In this document: one piece after another, positions 5,947 through 9,403 of the stretch
Numbering within the stretch: the first letter of the stretch is position 1
Layout: the number at the start of each line of letters is the position of its first letter
NCBI GenBank assembly: GCA_002429375.1
Contig: DIZP01000014.1
Location: forward strand, 1-9,403
DNA length: 9,403 bases
Source: a bacterium UBA6025
GTDB taxonomy: Bacteria > Patescibacteriota > Saccharimonadia > Saccharimonadales > Saccharimonadaceae
Direction: 5' to 3'
Translations under genes and position numbers: made by a program
The notes under the pieces: generated by a model
Seen by the model: only the letters and a program-made list of their open reading frames with translations
Database searches by the model: none
Told to the model about the DNA's origin: nothing

Positions 5947-7359
5947 CTACTTTTCGCCCGCAAGTACCCCTTCTAGGCGACTAATGTCAAGTAATGTATC
6001 GGTCCCGGTCTTACTCTTAAGACTCAGCCTAGCTTCTTCTGTCCTGAACAAGCCCAATTTACTATCTACTCGTCTCAAAACACCATCGACAATCTTCTTT
6101 GAAACGTCGGCACCGTAGATATTGCCCATTAAAGCCATCTTTTCATTATTGAGTACACCCCTGATGATCTCAACGATAAAATCGCTATCGATTGGTGGCG
6201 CCAACACATTGCCACCTGCCAATATCGACTCACCGCGATCCGAGCCAAACCGTAAAGTTACACACCGCACTCCCAATATATTCATTTCTTCCTGCATACT
6301 CCCCGAATCAGTCGCCACCGCCGCACACTCCCGCATTGCGGCAATCACGTCGCGGTAATATGGCCACACCTGAGAATAGATGAAGGTCTCTGGATACCGC
6401 GTTACGAGCGAATCAATACGACCTCGTAAATTAAACGTATCGATGGCAGTTTCCGTTCCAAACAGTGAAATCAGCAAAACTTGATGACCTGATGTTACTA
6501 ATTTTTCCATTGCTTCAATCAGGACTGTAAATCGCTTTTCGTCTTGGGTATTCTCGCGGCGATGAATACAAAACCGGATGAATTTGCCACCTTTAATTTG
6601 CGGGTAGGTTTCAAAAATTGTGGACTGCTCCGAATCCGCGATAGCCAACACTGTGGCGTCTGCCACGGTATTACCGACTACCTCGATGCGGTCAGCGCTA
6701 AAACCCTCGGACAACAAGAATCCTTTAACCAACTCAACCGGTGCCGCGTGATAACCCGAAGCTGGTTCCGACACTCTGGTATTATACTGTTCCGGAAACG
6801 GTTCCATGCTACCGAGCTCAAAATTCTCCCGAATCTGCATCGCCTCATAATACTGCTGCCAATCAAACGTTCCAGCCTTGAAAGCGGCGTAATGCTCATC
6901 GTACACCTCCGCTTTAGGCGTGAGCGTCCGGATACCGGCCTCCACGTGCACGCACGCCACCCGATGCATGTACGACCCCAGCCCAATGGCCATCGAGGTA
7001 GACGTATCACCATGGATATAAGGTATCGGCGTCTTGCCTTGCTCAAGCAGGTACTCTAGAACCTCACCAAAGCGCTCAATCATCTGAGCAACTTTCTGGT
7101 GAAGAGTGCCATCGATTGCCAGCTGTATATCTACCTTGAGACCGAACTCTTCTTCCATGCCCCCGCTGTACCGAAAATCGTGATGCTGACCAGTGTGGCA
7201 CAAAATCACCAGCTCACCGCGCTTCTTCAGTTCCAGATAGATCGGTGCCTGCTTAATTATGTCCGGCTTGGTTGCAATCATAACGATATGTACGATCTGC
7301 TGCGAAGAATCAGCCAACTTTTTTTCTAGATGGGGTAGGAAATATTTTGGAGTAATCAT
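5947..7359 (-). CDS. wecB: UDP-N-acetylglucosamine 2-epimerase (WecB-like), with insertion
   Basis: A 470-aa cytoplasmic epimerase (GT-B fold) interconverting UDP-GlcNAc and UDP-ManNAc, the precursor for ManNAc-containing surface polymers. The catalytic set of E. coli WecB (Asp95, Glu117, Glu131, His213) corresponds to Asp118 (IHGDTS), Glu140 (HVEAGIRT), Glu190 (PFPEQYNTR) and His266 (CIHRREN). TDSGSMQEE (350-358) matches the UDP-binding TDSGGxQEE. ATKPD (29-33) replaces the usual GTRPE, putting Lys31 at the Arg10 position. It is about 95 aa longer than WecB: about 21 at the N-terminus, about 36 charged or aromatic residues inserted between Glu140 and Glu190, and the rest near the C-terminus. 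It overlaps manC by ATGA and lacks its own Shine-Dalgarno, so translation is probably coupled. Because of the insertion, a related sugar substrate is possible. Confidence 0.88.
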   Translation of the reverse strand: MITPKYFLPHLEKKLADSSQQIVHIVMIATKPDIIKQAPIYLELKKRGELVILCHTGQHHDFRYSGGMEEEFGLKVDIQLAIDGTLHQKVAQMIERFGEVLEYLLEQGKTPIPYIHGDTSTSMAIGLGSYMHRVACVHVEAGIRTLTPKAEVYDEHYAAFKAGTFDWQQYYEAMQIRENFELGSMEPFPEQYNTRVSEPASGYHAAPVELVKGFLLSEGFSADRIEVVGNTVADATVLAIADSEQSTIFETYPQIKGGKFIRFCIHRRENTQDEKRFTVLIEAMEKLVTSGHQVLLISLFGTETAIDTFNLRGRIDSLVTRYPETFIYSQVWPYYRDVIAAMRECAAVATDSGSMQEEMNILGVRCVTLRFGSDRGESILAGGNVLAPPIDSDFIVEIIRGVLNNEKMALMGNIYGADVSKKIVDGVLRRVDSKLGLFRTEEARLSLKSKTGTDTLLDISRLEGVLAGEK

Positions 7360-8459
7360 AGGTATGTGTGCCTGTTCTGCTTTTTGAGCTCATCGATTAG
7401 TTCTTTCATATCCAAAACTTTCTCCCTATCGGCCACCAGCACCACATCACCAGTATCAACCACAATTATATTATTAAGACCCAAAGTCGCTATCAACCGG
7501 TCGCCACTGTATATCAAACTGTTATGACAATCCACCGACACCTGATTGCCTTTAGTAATCACGTCGTGATCGTTCAGGTCAGCCAGCATACCGTGGAGCG
7601 TCTTCCAGTCGCCAATGTCCGACCACGCGATGTCTGAAGGTATGATTAACAGCTTTTCGCTGTGTTCAGTCACTAGGTATTCAAAGGAAACCTTCTGCAG
7701 GCTGCTATAGAGCTTCTTAATTTCCCCATCATTTTTAGAGTCCCCCATCAACTCCGAAATTTTACGCAACGTTTTGGCCATCGATGGATCGATTCCCTCA
7801 ATCAGATTGAAGAACTGTGAAGCCCGGCCAATTTTATAGCCAGTATTCCAGAAATATTCCCACGATTTGGTAAATTGCTCTGCCGTCTCTAGGTCCGGTT
7901 TTTCAATAAACTTGTCGACGTAAAAGGCTTCGCCTTCGGGGTACGACTTAGCCTGATTACGAATCTTTATATAGCCGAGTCCGGTGTGAGCATATGTCGG
8001 CTTCACTCCGATCATCGAAATGAACTCCGGATAATCAACCGCCGCCAAATACGCAGTACGTACAGCCTTATTAAATTCCAGCGGGCTGTTGATAATATGG
8101 TCCGAATAAAAGATGCCAATAATAGCTTCCGGATCGCGTTCCAACAGAGCCGCGGAGGCAAAGCCAAAGGCCGGAGCCGTATCTCGCTGTTCCGGCTCTT
8201 GGAAGATATTTTCAGCTGGCATCTCGGCTAGTTGCTTCTCGACTTCGTGGGCATACTTACCGGTTGTTTGCACGAAAATATGATCGGCTGGAAATAACTC
8301 GCGCAGCAGGTCGTACATTAGCTGGATCATGGTTTTTTGAGAATCAAACAAAGCCTGTAGCTGCTTAGGCGAATTCCGGCGGCTCATCGGCCAAAGCCTA
8401 CTACCTGAACCTCCCGCCATAATGACGGCGTAATTATGCGTTTTGTGGTGAGTAGTAAT
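7356..8459 (-). CDS. manC: Mannose-1-phosphate guanylyltransferase
   Basis: A 367-aa nucleotidyltransferase making GDP-mannose from mannose 1-phosphate and GTP in the cytoplasm. Motifs: the nucleotide-binding signature AGGSGSRLWP (15-24) with Lys32 in SPKQ, Asp120 in YSDHII (metal and GTP site), KFIEKPD (183-189), WNTG (204-207) and WSDIGDW (279-285). It is the short form without the C-terminal phosphomannose-isomerase cupin. The start is problematic: no ATG, GTG or TTG lies in frame near the domain. I place it at ATT (8459), 6 nt after a strong AAGGAG; this gives a 9-residue lead before YAVIMAGG. In-frame alternatives are an ATG at 8537 and a GTG at 8555, but these add an odd hydrophobic extension and the GTG lies in a repeat. 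It overlaps the wecB-like gene by ATGA. The function is secure, the start is not. Confidence 0.92.
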   Translation of the reverse strand: MTTHHKTHNYAVIMAGGSGSRLWPMSRRNSPKQLQALFDSQKTMIQLMYDLLRELFPADHIFVQTTGKYAHEVEKQLAEMPAENIFQEPEQRDTAPAFGFASAALLERDPEAIIGIFYSDHIINSPLEFNKAVRTAYLAAVDYPEFISMIGVKPTYAHTGLGYIKIRNQAKSYPEGEAFYVDKFIEKPDLETAEQFTKSWEYFWNTGYKIGRASQFFNLIEGIDPSMAKTLRKISELMGDSKNDGEIKKLYSSLQKVSFEYLVTEHSEKLLIIPSDIAWSDIGDWKTLHGMLADLNDHDVITKGNQVSVDCHNSLIYSGDRLIATLGLNNIIVVDTGDVVLVADREKVLDMKELIDELKKQNRHTYL

Positions 8460-8465
8460 GACAAG

Positions 8466-8471
8466 CTCCTT
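8466..8471 (-). promoter_or_regulatory. Strong Shine-Dalgarno of manC
   Basis: AAGGAG on the minus strand, the best ribosome-binding sequence in the window. Six nt downstream is an in-frame ATT (8459), not ATG, GTG or TTG. Its presence inside the frame that would be read from the upstream ATG argues that initiation happens here. Confidence 0.6.
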
Positions 8472-8545
8472 CGTTATTTGAATTATTGCTGCCTTTCCAA
8501 TCTTAACATATAAGAGTATGCACCAAGTCTGAAACATTGTTGTCC

Positions 8546-8577
8546 TGGCAGCCACTCGTGGACGAGCTTCGAACTTT
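8546..8577 (-). repeat. 32-bp direct repeat, copy 1
   Basis: Matches copy 2 (9024-9055) at 30 of 32 positions in the same orientation. On the minus strand it runs from the last base of the stop codon of the 130-aa gene. It contains TTCGAA and the near-palindrome GTCCACGAGTGGC. It lies upstream of manC and supplies the GTG at 8555 that would give an artificially long manC frame. Confidence 0.85.
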
Positions 8578-8969
8578 TACAAATTCGCAAATGTCTTATA
8601 CTCGATTAAATTATTAGAAAAATCGGCATAAATAGGCTGAATCCCATGACTAATCGCATACGATTTTGCTTTGCCATAAACTTCGGATTTTTCCATTTCG
8701 TAGATTGGTAGCTGAAAGGTTTTATTTTTAAAGATAATATAGATCGATTGGTCGTTAAATATAGCAGCATACCACTCATCCTTTAGGCCACTCTCTATCA
8801 ATGCAATAGTGCTCCTTAAGAGCGGATCAGCAATTTCAACTAAGTTCATGTGCCATTCATGATTATCATTGGACTCTATGGGTAGAATTAATTTCGTCTT
8901 TGTAATATCTAAATTATCTAATAGAGAAGTACCTTTAAGTGATTCGGTTTCTATGATTCCGTAGTTCAT
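8577..8969 (-). CDS. Small uncharacterised cytoplasmic protein, 130 aa
   Basis: I cannot name this protein. It has no signal peptide or membrane helix. The sequence looks like a compact alpha/beta domain: LILPIESNDNHEWHMNLVEI, then GLKDEWYAAIFNDQSIYIIFKNKTFQLP, then GKAKSYAISHGI. The WH-x-VEI / K-x-x-W-YA-x-F / IIFKNK-x-F pattern reminds me of short uncharacterised proteins common in Patescibacteria, but this is only an impression. The ATG at 8969 is chosen over the ATG at 8981 because TGG-TATGAT, an extended -10, covers the upstream one and ends 7 nt before 8969. The gene is more AT-rich than manC, with its own promoter, an upstream terminator, and a repeat copy at each end. Possible alternatives are an immunity-type or accessory cassette protein; no evidence decides. 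Confidence 0.7.
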   Translation of the reverse strand: MNYGIIETESLKGTSLLDNLDITKTKLILPIESNDNHEWHMNLVEIADPLLRSTIALIESGLKDEWYAAIFNDQSIYIIFKNKTFQLPIYEMEKSEVYGKAKSYAISHGIQPIYADFSNNLIEYKTFANL

Positions 8970-8976
8970 TGTGTAT

Positions 8977-8985
8977 ATCATACCA
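8977..8985 (-). promoter_or_regulatory. Extended -10 promoter of the 130-aa gene
   Basis: TGG followed by TATGAT on the minus strand (8985-8977), ending 7 nt before the ATG at 8969. The -35 region would fall in the terminator hairpin just upstream; no consensus is seen there, but extended -10 promoters often do without one. Confidence 0.55.
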
Positions 8986-8987
8986 AA

Positions 8988-9021
8988 TAAAATAGACTGA
9001 CGGTCACATCAGTCTATTTTA
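8988..9021. terminator. Bidirectional hairpin terminator
   Basis: Perfect 13-bp stem (8988-9000 and 9009-9021) with an 8-nt loop. The stem ends in TAAAATA/TATTTTA, giving T-rich 3' ends in both directions. It separates the membrane-anchored 97-aa gene from the 130-aa gene, confirming that they are separate transcription units. Confidence 0.8.
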
Positions 9022-9023
9022 CG

Positions 9024-9055
9024 TGGCAGCCCCTAGTGGACGAGCTTCGAACTTT
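9024..9055 (-). repeat. 32-bp direct repeat, copy 2
   Basis: Second copy of the repeat at 8546-8577, with two substitutions in the near-palindromic centre. It begins 2 nt after the stop codon of the 97-aa gene and lies before that gene's terminator hairpin, so it would be transcribed as 3' UTR. Confidence 0.85.
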
Positions 9056-9057
9056 CT

Positions 9058-9351
9058 CTAGAACCAACCGTTTGGGAGGTCACCGTCTAAATACCACTTA
9101 TTCTGATACTTAACGATCTTTATTGTTTCACCCGACGGTAACTTGCAGGTTGCACTATCGTCCGATCTGCTAATAAGTTCAGAGCAACCTCGAAACTTAT
9201 AGTAGTTATCAAAACTACTGTGGGCGCTTTGAACGATAAAGACCTGTGCAACTACGATGTTGATAATAAAAGCAGCGATTATCGTAACGACAACAATGAG
9301 GAAATGCTCGTTTCTAATAGCGAGACGCCAAATGACATCAGCAGCAACCAT
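9058..9351 (-). CDS. Small membrane-anchored protein with extracytoplasmic tail, 97 aa
   Basis: No family recognised. The N-terminus has two arginines (9, 13), a long hydrophobic helix follows (about 17-40), then a roughly 55-residue polar domain with two cysteines (56 and 69) and a C-terminal strand-rich segment LPSGETIKIVKYQNKWYLDGDLP. This is the layout of an uncleaved signal-anchor protein with a small domain outside the membrane, where the two cysteines could form a disulfide. The ATG at 9351 is preferred over the GTG just before it because TATATT ends 6 nt upstream. The gene ends in a TAG followed by the 32-bp repeat and then a terminator. Only 52 bases lie upstream, so its own neighbours are unknown. 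Confidence 0.65.
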   Translation of the reverse strand: MVAADVIWRLAIRNEHFLIVVVTIIAAFIINIVVAQVFIVQSAHSSFDNYYKFRGCSELISRSDDSATCKLPSGETIKIVKYQNKWYLDGDLPNGWF

Positions 9352-9357
9352 CACAAT

Positions 9358-9363
9358 AATATA
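9358..9363 (-). promoter_or_regulatory. -10 box of the 97-aa gene
   Basis: TATATT on the minus strand, 6 nt before the ATG at 9351, in an AT-rich stretch; overlapping frames such as TATTAT also fit. Spacing matches the leaderless pattern of the other genes here. It is the weakest of the set because the tract is so AT-rich. Confidence 0.35.
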
Positions 9364-9403
9364 TATGATTGTGAATAATCGCGTACCTGCGAGCGAAACA
9401 GAG

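Noticed and set aside
8460..8555. Long N-terminal extension of ManC from GTG 8555 or ATG 8537
   Set aside because: The GTG lies inside the 32-bp repeat, the extension is unlike the family, and the strong AAGGAG lies within it. Kept only as an alternative start.
8537..8576. The 32-bp repeat as a tRNA T-arm and 3' end (it contains TTCGAA and ends GCTGCCA)
   Set aside because: The bases flanking the TTCGAAG loop do not pair to form a T-stem, and no acceptor or anticodon arm can be drawn upstream.
8546..9055. Classical integron attC sites
   Set aside because: The core R-box sequences are not found and the repeat is shorter than usual attC sites; no integrase gene is present.
9370..9378. TGTGAATAA, a perfect DnaA-box match near the right end
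   Set aside because: A single isolated 9-mer; another match of the same consensus occurs inside the helicase gene (4226-4234), so lone matches are probably chance. The adapter also mimics one (21-30).

Overview
The window reads as a piece of a small-genome, Patescibacteria (CPR)-type bacterium, most likely Candidatus Saccharibacteria. The evidence is indirect: very tight gene packing, the standard genetic code (UGA is used as stop), and a gene set often seen together in that group (CofD-like YvcK, GH1 glycosidase, PIF1-type helicase, LssY C-terminal-domain membrane protein, sugar-nucleotide enzymes). No rRNA, tRNA or ribosomal protein gene is present to fix the taxonomy. Bases 1-36 are not genomic: they are a Nextera (Tn5) library adapter, so the left edge is an assembly end and nothing that starts inside it should be believed.

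Layout. Bases 38-59 hold two perfect DnaA-box 9-mers in inverted orientation, followed by a strong hairpin terminator. From 136 to 4959 all genes read on the minus strand. In transcription order they are a PIF1-type helicase, a GH1 beta-glycosidase, yvcK, a HAD-superfamily hydrolase overlapping the yvcK end, and a 70-aa membrane protein. Divergent from the helicase, on the plus strand (5018-5866), is a two-helix membrane protein with an LssY-type soluble domain. It converges on the minus-strand manC-wecB pair across an 80-bp gap that holds two hairpins. Upstream of manC are two small uncharacterised minus-strand genes, each followed at its stop codon by a copy of a 32-bp direct repeat.

How the genes may work together. 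ManC makes GDP-mannose and the WecB-like epimerase makes UDP-ManNAc; they overlap by ATGA and look like one surface-glycan precursor operon. YvcK relatives bind UDP-sugars and tune amino-sugar synthesis in Firmicutes, so a theme of nucleotide sugars and cell envelope runs through the window. GH1 would release sugars from beta-glycosides for an organism with limited biosynthesis. The helicase is a separate housekeeping DNA function.

Regulatory style. Most genes that begin a transcription unit have a -10-like hexamer only 6-12 nt before the start codon and no Shine-Dalgarno, which implies leaderless mRNAs. HAD and manC carry a Shine-Dalgarno, while wecB relies on an ATGA overlap. Two promoters overlap the stop codon of the preceding gene. 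manC seems to lack a canonical start codon and may begin at ATT. No defence system, CRISPR array, integrase or insertion sequence is visible. The strongest candidates for something undescribed are the repeat-flanked small gene unit at the right end, the non-canonical manC start and the leaderless promoter architecture.
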